Shown one piece after another: positions 32,921 through 47,000 of a DNA stretch of 64,000 nt (position 1 is the first letter of the stretch; each line of letters opens with the position of its first letter). Both the position numbers and the translations under genes were made by a program. Source of the stretch: Owenia fusiformis (taxonomy: Eukaryota > Annelida > Polychaeta > Sabellida > Oweniidae); contig CAIIXF020000012.1 in NCBI GenBank assembly GCA_903813345.2, positions 35,634,528-35,698,527 on the forward strand, read 5' to 3'. The notes beneath the pieces were generated by a model that did not search any database, had not been told where the DNA came from, and saw only the letters and a list, made by a program, of their open reading frames with translations.

Positions 32921-34029
32921 CAGAAGCTGGTGGTGATAAAAAAAACCATTAAAAGGCACAGGATCAGAATTTACTATGTGTTTAATGTTATATCAGCCAC
33001 ATATATCTAGCAAGAAAACTGCCTTGGTTGTAATGTATTTTAACATTCAAAACATACTATACTAGTCACCGAATAGATGTTGAAAAGAGAGTTTGATAAC
33101 AAGGAATTAATAAACCGAATTTAAACACCGAGTTCATTCTTAAAATATTTAATCACCAGTCTATTTTTGTAGTGTGAAAAATTGTGCTAGAAGTATGACA
33201 GGCTTGTTAGCCAGGGGGTAACTCCATGTGAAATGAACAAATCACTTTTTGGTAATCTTGACATGGGGCCTGTGTGGTAAATATGTGCATTTCTTCATAA
33301 GCTGTTTTACTATCTCATTACATATCAGATGTCACTCAATTCCATCTATAGTAGTCTATATAAATTTTTCAAAATCATGCAGTTTTTCACCATTCTGATT
33401 ACTTTGTAATTTAAGTGATTTTGGCCATATTCGGACCAAAATTGTCACAAGTGACCTCCCCTGTAATTTTTCAAAAAGTGGCAAATCCTGGCTATGGGCC
33501 TGATTAATCATGTAGAATAAAAGTATGTACTTTTTGTTGAATGCATGTTGGTAAATATTGTTGAAAAGAACCAAAAGGTAATTCCTGTTAAACATTATTA
33601 CAAGTAGTAGCCTTGTTCTCTATTCTAGAATAGTCCCAGGCATTTGCACTTATTTAAGATTATAGTGTTATATTTAACAAGACAACTATTTGGTTTGATA
33701 ATATTATCTACAACCTGAAAAATTCTTGAAAAATTACTGTGGAGATCATGTTTTAAAATTGAAATTTAAGGCGAAACGAATGCATTGGCTGATTAATGAA
33801 ATAAACAGGCATGTAGGGAATATTTTGAATTGTAACAGAATGCAAGAAAAAAACAAGTTTATCCAAATTTTAGAGAGAAATAGTGTAAAAAATACATGAC
33901 AAATACCGTATATCAATTTTCTCATGGGTATAAGCCTGGAGCTAATGCTATCCATTTAAACTTGAACCAGATTTAGAGTAAAAAGTATGTGAATTTAGAG
34001 AGGTACTGCACTTTCAAGAAGTATGTCAG
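32921..34029. other. Unassigned AT-rich DNA
   Basis: No gene, transposon end or array was recognised here. Confidence 0.4.
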
Positions 34030-34059
34030 TTTGCTATAAATTCCATTGTGATTCTACAA

Positions 34060-34675
34060 TGCTTTGAAAGTTGACGTTTTATTCAGCATAGAGAGCAGCA
34101 GCTTACATGGGCAAGCAGAGTGACATATTTGCTAAATACACATAATTTTTGATAAATACACATCATTTTTGCCAAATACACATAATTTAGCCAAATACAC
34201 ATAATTTTTCGCCAAATACACATAATTTTTGAAAGTTGATGTTTTATTTAGCATAGAGGGCAACATCTTACATGGGCAAGCAGAGTGACATATTTGCTAA
34301 ATACACATAATTTTTGATAAATACACATCATTTTTGCCAAATACACATAATTTTAGCCAAATACACATAATTTTTCGCCAAATACACATCATTTTTGAAA
34401 GTTGATGTTTTATTTAGCATAGAGGGCAACATCTTACATGGGCAAGCAGAGTGACATATTTGCTAAATACACATAATTTTTGATAAATACACATCATTTT
34501 TGCCAAATACACATAATTTTTGCCAAATACACATAATTTAGCCAAATACACATAATTTTTGCCAAATACACATAATTTTTCGCCAAATACACATCATTTT
34601 TGAAAGTTGATGTTTTATTTAGCATAGAGGGCAACATCTTACATGGGCAAGCAGAGTGACATATTTGCTAAACTG
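34060..34675. repeat. Nested tandem repeat, ~165-200-bp units
   Basis: Units begin GAAAGTTGATGTTTTATTTA at about 34067, 34231, 34397 and 34600 and include CATGGGCAAGCAGAGTGACA. Within each unit the 19-bp block GCCAAATACACATAATTTT is itself repeated three to six times. Confidence 0.9.
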
Positions 34676-36274
34676 GTTACATGCCAAAATGTATGAGAGG
34701 ATGCTGTTTTCCAAGAATCAAGATATTTAAAATAATCTCCTATTACTCAACATCCTCTATCTTTCCTAGGGGTTGTCTCAAAAAATGTTGATGCTCATAA
34801 AAATTGTCTATCTATCTATTAAATATATGACAGTTTGACTCCAAAATTTTTAGGACCCAAATTAGTGGGCCTTTTTAGGCATTATTGGGCCATATTTTTA
34901 ATTATAGGCTCAATTATCAAGATAACTGACATTTAAGTTAAAAAATTTTGCCGAACTTTTGGTTTTAAGGGCCTAAAATATATCTTTCTGACAAGAAAGT
35001 GCCCCCCCCCCATTGCTAGTTTTCAGATCCACCCCTGATATCCCCCCTCTTGGAAAATGGGTATCGAAAAGAATATGGCCCATCATTTTCACACACATTT
35101 TATGGTTTGTTTTCTAGTAAATTATGTTCCACGGGAAAATAGTTCAGCCAATCACTGACTTTGCACGAAAATACCTCTGTTCTCGTATCAGAGCACCAGG
35201 CACAATGTACCGTAAGACCTTTCTGATAATACACCTTTCTATGTCAATAACAACTCTTACACATATATATAGAACAGTTTTTAAGATAAACAAGTTCTAT
35301 TTATGTCACTGATTTGCATTTAATGAAACATCCCTGTAATTAAAAACTGTTGTAAGTAAGGAATGATTTTGATCAGTTTGGAGGTGTTTTGAGAAAAAAC
35401 ACTGTGCACTCTAAAACTCCACATTGGACCACATTTTGGACCATCTATCTTTTTACAAAGAACAATTTTTGGTCAGTTTGGAGTATGTTTAAAATCAAGT
35501 TTTTTCGAAGTTCAATCAAATTCCTGGAATGGATAAATAAAATAGGAATGTTTTCCATGACTGTTTTTGAGCTAAAAAACATTTTCCCAGGCACTGCAGA
35601 AAATATACCCTTTCAATAGTTTCAGCTCTTAAAAAGAAAGCTTGGTTGATAATCCACCTATCCAATCAGAATTCTAGTCAAAGTTCAGAGGGATATAGGG
35701 AACGCCTCTCCCCATCTGTCTGTCCGGGCAATAACTCAAATACCATTGGCCCATATTTTGTACACATATACCCTATGGGGGTAGAAGTTCTGCTCGAAGG
35801 CTGATTTTCAAAATGGCCGCTAATTTAAAGATGGCGGCCATTTTAGTGCCAATTTTACAGTAATTTAGGTGCAATATGTAAAACTGTAATAGCAATATAT
35901 AGGACATTAATAAAGCTAGAAATTTAGATATTAAATAAGGTATGAGGTTCCATATCCATCCGCCAAAAGGTATGACCCCTATATAGTCCATTTAAAAACT
36001 CGTAGTATTGTTCTAAATAACGCCATAGTTGGCTTCTAGGGTACCTAGTATGCCACTATTTGGTATCAAAATAAAGAGGAGGAGTTCAACTTTCATTTGA
36101 ATTACGAAAATAGCGATGTAGGTCAAAAATAGTTCCGACGTGAGCATGTTTACTACGCGTTTGCCCATCATATCAGAATTGAGGAAGTGGTAGCAAACGC
36201 GAGTCACAATAAATGGACGCTGATATCTCAAAAAGTAACCTGACTCCCTATAATTTGATGTAGATCAATCGAAC
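34676..36274. other. Unassigned DNA with AAAATGGCGGCC-type words
   Basis: No gene is supported. Around 35800-35845 AAAATGGCCGC and ATGGCGGCCATTTT occur, forming small palindromes like those in the repeat at 36400-36720. Confidence 0.4.
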
Positions 36275-36725
36275 CCCTATATGAACAGGTACATTTTGAT
36301 ATATAACACTATGGGGGGTAAGCGCTTTATAGTTGGTCACGAACGCCATATGTGCAAAGTATTGTTATGAATTTTTCGAATTTGGTGTTGGATTACGGTA
36401 CTCATACCATAAGCAAATGGCAGCCATCTTGAAAAATGGCAGCCTTTTCTCATTATTTTACGATTTAACTCGAAAAGTAGTGGAGTGATTTTGTTCATAT
36501 TTGGTATGTGAATACCATAAGCATGGCACAATGTCTAATGACACTTTTGGTAGAAGGTAGCCATTTTGAAAAATGGCCACCATTTTAATGTAATTTACTA
36601 TATCTCGAAAAGTAGTGGAGAGATTTTGTTCATATTTGATATGTGAATACAATAAGCATGGCACACTGTCTAATGATACTTTTGGTAGAAGGTGGCCATT
36701 TTGAAAAATGGCTGCCATTTTTGCT
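36275..36725. repeat. Dispersed repeat and 135-bp tandem duplication
   Basis: 36275-36410 matches 30775-30915. From about 36415 two 135-bp units follow, marked by CTCGAAAAGTAGTGGAG at 36469 and 36604 and by GGCCATTTTGAAAAATGGC palindromes. Confidence 0.8.
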
Positions 36726-37300
36726 ATATACTTTGTTTTTAAAAATGCCAGCCATGGCTGTTTGATGGGATTTGCTACGCTTTGGCGTTGCTGTTGTCTA
36801 GTTTTTTTTAATGATCTACAGTTTTTCCATAGAAACATAACATGCACATGTGGCAGCTCTGCAAAATGCTGTTTTGCCGATCTGCAACATGAAAGCAATT
36901 ATGAAATGCTACATGGCATCTATATATATGAGGCAATTTAGATCTCAGCTGCAGCATCAAAATGCTTAATATTTGTCTTTAAGTCAGAGTAATTAAACCT
37001 ATTTTCTGGGACACAGGGTAAAAGAATTTCCACATTAGATACCTGCAATCTCCTCTTTAATGTTTGGAATTTGTAGAAAATTGTACATAGTTTGCAAAGT
37101 GGATTTTATCACATCCTTCGGCTTGGATGTTCAAAATTGAAATGTTTAGCATCTATCTTTCCGTGCTCTTTGATACTGTAGAGGATAAGGGCTATTGTGA
37201 TTAACAAAGAATCCATTTTTATGTTACCAGCACAGGTGCTAACATATTGCTATAGTCTTTTTGTGGATGTTCGGCGCTAAGTGTTCAGTGGTCGGGTCTG
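36726..37300. other. Unassigned DNA
   Basis: I see no gene or clear repeat here. Confidence 0.4.
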
Positions 37301-37344
37301 TAACAAATGGCAGGTAGTGACATTTTGCATGTTAATGCCTTGGT
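37301..37344 (+). repeat. Recurrent ~45-bp motif, copy B
   Basis: It reads TAACAAATGGCAGGTAGTGA then CATTTTGCATGTTAATGCCT. See copies at 9114, 38873, 57262 and 61757. Confidence 0.75.
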
Positions 37345-38872
37345 ATATCAAGCTTGGAGTGATAGGGGAGACTGAGGATTTAACAATGACCAATGCACTC
37401 GATTACCTCAGGAACTGTTTCGGTAACCAGCGTAATCGAGCAGATCACCAGTGAATGCAGTAGTCCATGTGAATGTCATGTTCTTACTGGGTCATAGTAG
37501 TATTTTGGTCCTTGTTATTTTATTTTAAAAGAAATTGATTATTTTAGCTAATTTGCATTTGTTTTATATTTTGACAAAACAGTGGGTTGTAGAGACTGAT
37601 TATCCCAATAAATGGTATTGCGTTGCCGAAGCATTTAATGGTGTTTCATGGTCATTAAATAAAATGGTCATACCATATCATGAGGCAGTTCTTGATGTTG
37701 ATAAAGGAAAATCCCTCAATTGGATATAACTATATTCATACATATAAACTTATATGCTAAACATAGCATTCATTTACTTGGCCTAATACCTATTACTGCT
37801 TAGTATCTTATAAAACCATCCAAAATATTGACATCCTCTTGATAACATTTAGTCTCAAAAATAAAAAAAATATATAGTTTATTTACTGTTATGTATAATG
37901 TGATGTCTTTTAGCCATAAGTGGCTCTAAAATTATAAAATTAATGGTTTTCTGGTGGGCTTTTCATCATTTTTTCTCTAGTTGAAGATACTTGAGAAAAC
38001 AGTATGTTCTTATATTTTGAAGGGGAGGGTACTTAACCATTGAAAATAACACATGGAGGTCATGGCTATTCCTTGCAATTTCTCTCTTAAATTTGAATAA
38101 CATGCATGATTTTCTTGCATTTCTATACAATTTAGAGTGTTGCCTACATGCCTGTTTACTTTATTCCTTGTTGATTTTACTCTTTCCACTTTTTTCCCCA
38201 TTTGAAAACAAGACCACTGTTTGATTTATCTGAAGGGTGTGTATATTTTGGGAGTAAGTACGTAACTTCAGCATCTTCTCCAATAGAGCATTAGTGCATC
38301 ATCAATATTGGATGGAACTCAAAATGAGGTATGGAAATTTCTGTTATTTTTTTGACATGTATTTTGATTTATCTTCGAAAAAGGTTACATACGATTACGC
38401 GCATGTTGGTATCTTGCAACGAGGGACTTCTATCTATCTAAACAAGCTGACAGTTGTCTAACATTGACGTGGATTAATTTGATGAGCTATATTGAGTGTT
38501 TATTTACGTTCATTGGCCTTCCGGTGGAATCGTTATGTATCATTTTTTGTAACTGGATCAACGGAGGATTTGCTTTGTGAGTAAACTTCTAGAGTAAAGG
38601 ATATACTATTAGAATAGTTCTTATTCAACAGTTTATATACAAAGATGTAAGTAAATAAACAACACTTAAAATTAAGGACTGAAACCTGTGAAAATCTAAG
38701 GTGGAATCACTTAGCATTGAATAAACTTTTCTGAAGACTTGTCTCAATTTACAATCGTTCATGGCTAATTATTTTGTATTTTCTGATATATAATAATTGA
38801 GAATTTGACTAGAATAGAACAATGTGATGAGCAGTTGGTGTTTTGTGGTCAATGTTCGAGGGTTGGCATTTG
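37345..38872. other. Unassigned DNA
   Basis: No supported gene. A short open frame at 37535-37729 has no recognisable domain and is AT-rich like its surroundings. Confidence 0.4.
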
Positions 38873-38920
38873 TAACAAATAGCAGGTGGTGACATATTGC
38901 ATGCTAATGCTTTGTTTAAT
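38873..38920 (+). repeat. Recurrent ~45-bp motif, copy C
   Basis: It reads TAACAAATAGCAGGTGGTGA then CATATTGCATGCTAATGC. Upstream GTTGGTGTTTTGTG is also shared with copy E. It lies 200-400 bases before two minisatellites. Confidence 0.72.
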
Positions 38921-39114
38921 TATGGTATCATTTGTCAGATTTCGTAAATGCTTTTGAATATATGTTTATAAATTATATATGTTTAAAAAAATAAAGGATG
39001 AGAGATAAATATTGAATATGGGACAATAGATATGAAAAGTATGATATAGTGAATAAGAGATGTATTGGATTAGAGGTGCAAAATATATAATAGATAGAAT
39101 ATATAGAATGAGAG

Positions 39115-39268
39115 AAGTTTGGCATAAAAGGTGTGAAAATATGACATCACTGAAATAAAAGGTGTGAAAATATGACATCACTGAAATAAAAGGTGTGAAA
39201 AATATGACATCATTGAAATAAAAGGTATGAAGAATATGACGTCACTGAAATAAAAGGTGTGAAAAATA
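39115..39268. repeat. ~32-bp minisatellite, five copies
   Basis: Units read AAAGGTGTGAAAATATGACA then TCACTGAAATA. Confidence 0.88.
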
Positions 39269-39274
39269 TCAACA

Positions 39275-39657
39275 TTTTGCATTTTCTTGCTCACCCTGTA
39301 TATGATGATTGCATTTTCTTGCTCACCCTGTATATGATGATTGCATTTTCTTGCTCACCCTGTATATGATGATTGCATTTTCTTGCTCACCCTGTATATG
39401 ATAATTGCATTTTCTTGCTCACCCTGTATATGATGATTGCATTTTTCTTGCTCACCCTGTATATGATGATTGCATTTTCTTGCTCACCCTGTATATGATG
39501 ATTGCATTTACTTGGTCACCCTGTATATGATGATTGCATTTTCTTGCTCACCCTGTATATGATTGCATTTTCTTGCTCACTCTGTATATGATGATTGCAT
39601 TTTCTTGGTCACCCTGTATATGATCATTGCATTTTCTTGCTCACCCTGTATATGATG
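39275..39657. repeat. 32-bp minisatellite, about twelve copies
   Basis: Units read TTGCATTTTCTTGCTCACCC then TGTATATGATGA and are nearly perfect, suggesting recent expansion. Confidence 0.92.
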
Positions 39658-40415
39658 ATGTATCCCTTGCTCAGATGAATGTTAACACAATTTCAAAATT
39701 ATGTGACTATGGAGACAGACTTTGTGTAAACACCATATCATTAAATCATCACCATGGTTACATTTTGAAATCTTTAACTACAAATGAGAAAACAGCAAGA
39801 AATAAAGTGAACACACATAAAGTAAACATTCTAAATTATCATGAAATTACCTCAACTGAGGCATTTAATTTATGTTTTGAGAGAAAATGCATGGAAATAG
39901 CATGACCACTTATACTTTTATACATAGGATTGTGTCAACATTCAAACTTTCTCATATTGCTAAACATTATTTTGAATGGGTTCCAAACTGTTTGTCAGTT
40001 ATCCTATCAACATAACAAGCTCATATCCCCTGATTCTCCCCCCCCCGACCCATGGGGGGGGTAAAATTATAATTGGAGTCTGCTTGAATTTTAGCCAAAG
40101 AACATGCTCTTTTGTGCCTCGGTTTCAAAAAGAAGCCAAATCATACTTATTCATAAATATTGCCTATTTTTATTTTATGGGAAGGCATAAGACATATGTT
40201 TCCCCCCCCCCCATTTTAAATTTCCCATTCACCTCTATTCACCATGTTGTGTGGTAGTCTGTCTTTGAATGTAATTCCTTTTTCTGCCAAAACCAATATT
40301 CTTGCCCAATTATATGCCATAACATAGGTATGTTTAGGATGTGTAAATTGCTCACATTTAGTCACAATGAGGTGTTAAAATATGAATGTTCATGCACAGG
40401 GTGAACAATGTAAGC
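39658..40415. other. Unassigned DNA
   Basis: No supported gene. An open frame at 39627-39905 begins inside the minisatellite and shows no domain. C-runs occur at 40038 and 40203. Confidence 0.4.
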
Positions 40416-40665
40416 AAAACTTAAAGGGGCAATAAAGAATAGAGATTGTCAAACGCTGGATATACTCTTTTCAAAACTTAAAGGGGCAATGAAGAATTGT
40501 GATTGTTGAATGTTTGAAATAATCTTTTCAAAACATAAAGGGGCAATAAAGAATAGAGATTGTTAAATGTTGGAAATGTTTTTAAAACTTAAAGAGGCAA
40601 TAAAGAATAGAGATTATTAAATGTTGGCAATAATATTTTCAAAACGTAAAGGGGTATGAAGAGAG
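40416..40665. repeat. ~55-bp tandem repeat, about four copies
   Basis: Units contain TTTTCAAAACTTAAAGGGGC then AATAAAGAATAGAGATTGT, with indels. Confidence 0.82.
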
Positions 40666-40937
40666 TATGAAATGTTTGAAGCATTCTTTTCATAAATATT
40701 TATTTTCCAAAAACAATTAAAAATCTGATCAAATAATAAATTTGCCAGCCCCTTGACTCCCCCAAACAAAAATCAGAAGGTATATAATTTACATACAAGG
40801 TGTCTTCACTTAAGTGGTAATGTAAGGAGGTTAATAGAAGACAACTAAATGCCCTTCAAGTCAATGTTTTCATAGATTAGCATGCGACCACAAAAAAGTT
40901 AAGTATTTTTATTTTAAAGATCTACTACTTCCTCATG

Positions 40938-41625
40938 GATTACCATGCTTAAACGTAAACCATGATACCATGGTATACCATGGTTTACCATGGTCTATCA
41001 TGATCGGCAATGAAATTACCATCAACTCTGACCATGGTGGCAATGATGTTTTTTTGGTCAATTTTTGACCATGGTATACCATGGTATATCATGTTATACC
41101 ATGTTTCATGGTATTTCATGTCCAAAGTTTGCCATCAAATACCATGGTATTTCATTGCCATGTTCCTGACCATCATTTACCATGGTATTACCATGGTATA
41201 TCATGGTTGATTGCATTTCATTGTAAGATGTGACAATCAAATACCATGGTATTTCAATGCCATGTTCCTGACCATAATTTACCATGGTATATCATGGTTG
41301 ATGGCATTTCATTATAAGATGTGACAATCAAATACCATGGTCATACCATGGTATTTCATTGCCATGTTCCTGACCATCATTTACCATGGTATTACCATTG
41401 TATATCATGGTTGATGGTATTTCATTGTACAATTTGACAATCAAATGTCATGGTCATACCATGATATTTTATTGTTATGCACCTGACCATCATTTACCAT
41501 GGTATTACCATTGTATATCATGGTTGATGACATTTCATGGCATTTCATTGTACCATGTGACAATCAATTACCATGGTCATACCATGTCATTTCATTGCCA
41601 AAATCATAACTCTCATATATCATGG
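40938..41625. repeat. CCATGG-rich foldback island, left part
   Basis: The sequence is built of ACCATGGTATACCATGG, CATGGTATTTCATTGCCATG and CATCATTTACCATGG words in a ~120-bp irregular period. It is cut at 41625 by the LTR element and resumes at 49958. The left end TACCATGCTTAAACGTAAAC resembles the complement of the right end near 51330. Confidence 0.8.
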
Positions 41626-43573
41626 TGTCGGACCTGGCCAAAATTTGGTAGTGTGGAGAGGTCAAGTCACTGACAAATATTTTATTATGGGATTCTCACA
41701 GATTATCTACGTAGGCGCAGACCTGGTTTGGTGGTACTGCGGCTTAAGAGAACATACACGACAAGAATCAATGGCAACAAAAACACATATATTTGTACAA
41801 TTACAATAAAAATTACAATAAAATAGCAATCTACTCAAATAATGTATGTCTACTGTCTTTATTTATTCTCATATACTCAAAGAGTAATCTCAAAGTCCTT
41901 ATTATTACTCAAATGCTCTGATAAAATAAAACTCAAATGTCTATCATCACTGAATTGTTCATAAAGAAATACTACTCTCAATGTCCTGAAAATTATATTC
42001 ACTCAGTCTCTTCTAAGATCCTATGTGATCGTCTCAATTACTCTCTGGTTACTCCTCACATCAAAATTAATTATACTCCTGGTTACTCTTCAGCTTCCTC
42101 CAATTTACTCTTGGATTCCTCAAGTTACTCCTCCTCTGCTAATATGATCACTCTCAATTTACTCCTCCTGCTTTCAAATTACTCCTTGATTACTCCTAAT
42201 CTCAGACTACTCCACAATTACTCCTACGATCACTCCTTACTCCTTCTGCTCCCAGCTTACTCTACTCCCAAATTACTCCCAATTGCTCTTCAACTTACTC
42301 TTTCCACTCTCAGATTACTCCTAGCCTACTCTCTGTTAGTTCCGCGGAGAATAATAATTACTCTCGGCTCACTGGTAGATTCTGTAGGGCCAATGAGTAA
42401 ACCTGAATAAATTAGCTCTTACAATAAGAATGAGTACAATGTCGGAGATGAGTAATTCTAATGAGAAATACACAATCTCTATCACTCCCTGGTAATTCAC
42501 ATGAGGAGCAAAGGCAAAAGATCAATTTACTCCATAAATATCTTTGGCTCTTCAATGGTACAGGAGAAGCGTTGAGAGAATGAAATAATGAATATTTGTT
42601 CACATAAGCTAAAGAATGATGAATTAATTTATTAAAGAAATATAGATTCCCCTTTTTATTAGCAAAAGTAGGGAAACACTAAAAGCACAACTATAGAAAG
42701 GTTATTTGAGATCTCAAACTGATATAAGCATGGAAATACTGTATAAATCAGGTTCTGATCAACAATAAACAACAATTATTCCCAGTCACTCTCTGGTAGT
42801 TCCGCAGGAAGTGACAATTACCTCCAGCTCACTTTTAGATGCCGCAACTGAGAATAAAATGTATAGGCTTAGATATCAAACACTTGGAAGACAACACTGG
42901 CAGCCAGATGGAAATATTTAGCTTGGAATTACAAAGTTAAACGCACATAAATGCACCTTTCATAAAGTCTTATATATAATTCACTGTTTCTCAAAATAAT
43001 AGATGATCAGCACATCATCATCCTCAACATCATTTGAAGCTATGGAATACGAGCCATAGAAAAAGGTTACCTTACCACATGCGTCTTCCTGCTTCTAGAT
43101 ACCTTACTCCAAACTTCGGGTCATCAACAGGTAGTCACACCACACGTGGCCCTAATTCTCTCCCGCTTTTCCCTCTCCAAAACGTCCAATAAACCTACTT
43201 CCGTGTAGATTAAACTGCCTCAACAACAGCACAAAATACTTCCCGAATAAATGTCACTATCCTTAATGACAGATGACACTTATCTCCTACGATATCTCCA
43301 CAAGTTTCAGCATCAATCCAAAGCTAAATGGCCGCCATCTTCCTCACGCTTCTTCTTCTTCAAGCCCCAGGTTCAACTATTGTAAATCAGGGATCCCACG
43401 TGACCAATTTTAGGGGAAATACCCTTTACCTTTCGGTCCAGTGTAATTAATAACTCCCGGGAGAGTCCCTCTTATATTGTTAATGACATGTAACAATTAA
43501 CTTTTAAATTTATTGAAGATTATTACAATTTAATTAAAATAACATAAAGTGGGGAATTCCTAAATTTCCCACA
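41626..43573 (-). repeat. 3' LTR (1948 bp)
   Basis: It is an almost exact copy of 48010-49957, offset by 6384. The only difference I noted is C at 43243 versus T at 49627. Around 42040-42330 the plus strand is dense in TTACTCC/CTCCT words. A 157-residue open frame here is identical in both LTRs and appears to be a by-product of these repeats. Confidence 0.95.
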
Positions 43574-43588
43574 CACCCCCCATCTTAA
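43574..43588 (-). other. Polypurine tract
   Basis: Next to the 3' LTR the minus strand reads TAAGATGGGGGGTG, the expected plus-strand primer for LTR-element replication. Confidence 0.75.
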
Positions 43589-44001
43589 ATCAATGCGCCC
43601 TCGCATTGCTATATACTCTTAACTCGAGTAATGAGTAAACAACTATCTTAATCTAAAGTTCACTCAACTATAGAAATAACATATAAGAACATTGAAAGTC
43701 TATAACGTTCCAATTACTCTTCCTTAGCTCCCATCTCTTTCCATTAAATCAGAATCTCAAGTGTCTCTTGGTTTTAACTATCACGAGTTTAAAACAATAA
43801 TTATCAACTACACATTCTATTTCAAACTACTCCATTACTACTGATATTTAGTCACTCGCACATCCATTATAAACAAATATCTTAAACTCACTATTTGTGC
43901 TACTGTCCATATTCGAAGAAATCTAATACTGTCCATATTCAAAGTAATATAGTGATATACAACTTAATGTCCATAAATGAGAAAAAACATTCGGTCTCTA
44001 T
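43589..44001 (-). other. Untranslated region 3' of the Gag-protease ORF
   Basis: Between the ORF stop and the polypurine tract there are about 410 bases with no ORF. No remnant of pol was recognised here. Confidence 0.6.
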
Positions 44002-47000
44002 CTACTCATTGATCCTGTTGTTTTCACAATCCTGAGAGAGTAGTATCAACTCAAGCACATCTATGGCCTTTCTATGCACCTCCTCCAAACATCTACGTGA
44101 CTCCGATGTATGGCCTGATGCTAAACCAAATGTATTTAAAACTGGTATCATCCTTTCCAGCGAGCGTTTCATTTCCATGAGTTGAGGAGTGACTGTCTCT
44201 TGAGAAACATGCTCTTTCTCTACTATAGGCTCCTCTAATGTGTTCTCATACACCTTGCTTCTCCGAGTAGGCTCTGCTCTTACACTCCTTGGGGCACCTC
44301 TTCTTCTCACAGACATTCCATTTGTCTGAGTAGGTTCTACGCTTCTGCTCCTTAAATGGTATCTTTTTGGCATTGGAGTCTCTATATTACTCCTTAGCGC
44401 ATCTTCTTTCGGTAAAGGCTCATTGGTACCTCCTACCAATGGTCGTATAACTGGAACAATATTTGCTTCCTCCATCAATGGTAACTCCTGTCTACAGGGA
44501 ACTCTATTCTTCAGCTGATCATTCCTCTGATTAAACTCCTTAGCCTTACTACTGATGAATGGCTGATTCATAGTCAACTCCTTTAGTTTGCTCTCCTGTC
44601 CACCAGAGTCTTTCTCAAGTGGCCATATCTTCCTCTCTTTTAAATTCCTGTGAGCTACCACCTTGTGCTCGTGGACCTTGTCTCTATTGGGCCTCCTTAA
44701 TCTATTCTCTTGAGTATTATCCCAAGTGAGAGTTTCATGAGTACTCTCTGTAAGTGCACTCTTCAGAGAAGACTGTTCTCTCTGGCTCAGTGATGGTCCA
44801 TTGCTCCTAGTAGATTTACTATGTACTCGACTATCCCTCCCAGTACAGTTGTCCTTTCTACTCCCAAAATTCTGGTTATTGGGAGTTGACCTCTTCATCT
44901 CATACTCCACCAATGTAGGGTTCTTGCCAACTTGTTTTGACTTTCTTAGTCTTCCCTTGCTGTTCACACTTTGGGTTCGCATTCCACTCTCCTGGCAATC
45001 CCTACGAGTAAGACTCGCCCCTTTACTCTTCAAAACAAGATTTCTAAGATCATCTGATTTATTCTCATTATTCCTCATTATTCCCCTCATAGATGAGTTT
45101 TCCTTAAGTGTAAGTCTCTGGTTCTTATGCAAGGATAGCTCATTGCTCGGAATGTCACTATTTGTATCAGTGGTATCATACTGTCTTTCAGTGGATTCTT
45201 CTCCACTCTCTCCAGATTCAAACTTAGTAATATCTCTTCTTGGCTCTGGGCAGCCTTCGTCAGTATCCTCGCCATCAGGAAACTCCATCATCTCTGTTTC
45301 ATCTGCATCCATATTCCTATCAAACATTGTCTTCTCGGTCTTATATAAATCTCCCCTTATGTTGTACCTATCTGTCTCCGGTTTACTCTGTGAGTGGCAG
45401 GAGGAACACAGCATTATCTCCTCTGCCTTCTTTTCTTGATCCTTGAAGTAAATTCTCAAATTAGGATAATCAATAGTAGCTCCGCTTGCAGATAAATACT
45501 CCGACCCAAGGATACCATCTTGGGCAATATCTGCTACCGCAATATTCATTGTCATTATCTTGCTATCCAGCTCAATATCACATGATATCATCCCAAACAT
45601 AGCTAAATGGGATCCATCTGCCTGAGTGAAGAGTCTATCTAAGGGTCTCAGAGGAGGGCGATGCTCCTTTGGTATACGGTTGTAGCAACCCCATCCTATC
45701 ATAGTGCTAACAGCCCCTGAATCAACAAGAAACTCCATCCTCGTCCCACAGATATCCACATCTGCTACTATTTTCCGCACTGGCTCTTCACTATTTGCTG
45801 TAGTTACCTCCTCATACCGATCAGCCATAAACCTCACAGGAGTCACAGAATTGGTGGTTACTGTCCTGGACTGATCTTTCTCTCTTTTTGGCTTCTCAGG
45901 TAATGGACAGTCAAATGACAAATGTCCAGGTTTGTCACAATTATAACATGTAATTGTTGGACACCATCTTACTCTATGTCCCTCCTCTCCGCACTTTTTA
46001 CAACTGAATGTACGTTTAGAAGGTCCTCTGTTAGCGATATCGGCTATATCCTTACTCATCTTTCCCAGTGTCTTTTCGAGTAACTGCTCCACTGGTTTTA
46101 GTATTTGCTGCAGTTTAGTACTTATATCATCTTCCTCATCAACTTGCAAGATTTTATGATCCCTCTTAGATTTTAGGCCTCTCCTGATTCTTTCCGATTC
46201 CTGGTAGCTTTCCTCTTTGAGAGCTACCTCAATGGCCTTATCAAGTGTTTCTGGATCCTTCCTGTGAATGGCTTGTCGCAAATCATCATCTGGTATGGCT
46301 TGCTCAAAGCTCCTTCTGGCAAGCCTATCTTGAGCCATCCTGCTCATCTCAGGATAGGCTAACGAAGCTAAACGCCGGATATTCTGGCCCAAACTCTGAA
46401 GTGACTCTTTTGGCTTCCGTGTCCGGCTGCACAGCTCAGCCTCGAAGACGTCAGCCTTCCCTCCTGGTCCAAATCTCTTTTCGAGGGCCTCTATTAAGTC
46501 CTCATAGGAATAGCCCTCTTCCAGTTCTAGCACCAATTGTTGGGCGTCTCCACGAAGATTGGTAGCCAAATACTGCCTTTTCTCATCTGGAGACCAGCCA
46601 TTGTTCTCTACACATGTAGAAAAATATGCCTTGTAGTCCTTCCAAGGTGTACTACCATCGAAGGTTTGTGTTGGCTTTATTCGCACCCGTGGACCTTTGT
46701 TGGACTCGATTAACTTAGTACACATGTCTAGAACCTTGGTAACAATCACTGACTCAGCTGCTTTCTCCTCTTTCACCTCTGGAGCTAATCCTTCTATAGA
46801 TACTCTCTCCTGGGTATCTCTGTTAAGATCTGGATTTGGAATATTACCAATTAGTTCCTCTGGTTGCCTTCCATCCTGATGATCAGGAGGGTACTCCATT
46901 GGAAAGTGTAGGGAATGTCTCCCACTTCTCCTTATCTCACTCCTGTCGAGTTCTCCTGCACCAAAGAATTCCCCATCCCCCTCCTGGGCCAACGGCTCAC

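Noticed and set aside
37535-37729. 64-residue plus-strand frame with aromatic residues
   Set aside because: No family was recognised and there is no splice or homology support.
39270-39660. Possible CRISPR-like repeat array
   Set aside because: The units are directly adjacent with no unique spacers, and the context is eukaryotic. The same applies to the other minisatellites.
41937-42410. 157-residue frame, present again identically at 48321-48794
   Set aside because: It lies inside the LTRs and is built from TTACTCC words; the sense strand of the element is the opposite one.
44801-45439. 212-residue plus-strand frame
   Set aside because: It is antisense to the Gag-protease ORF and shows no domain.
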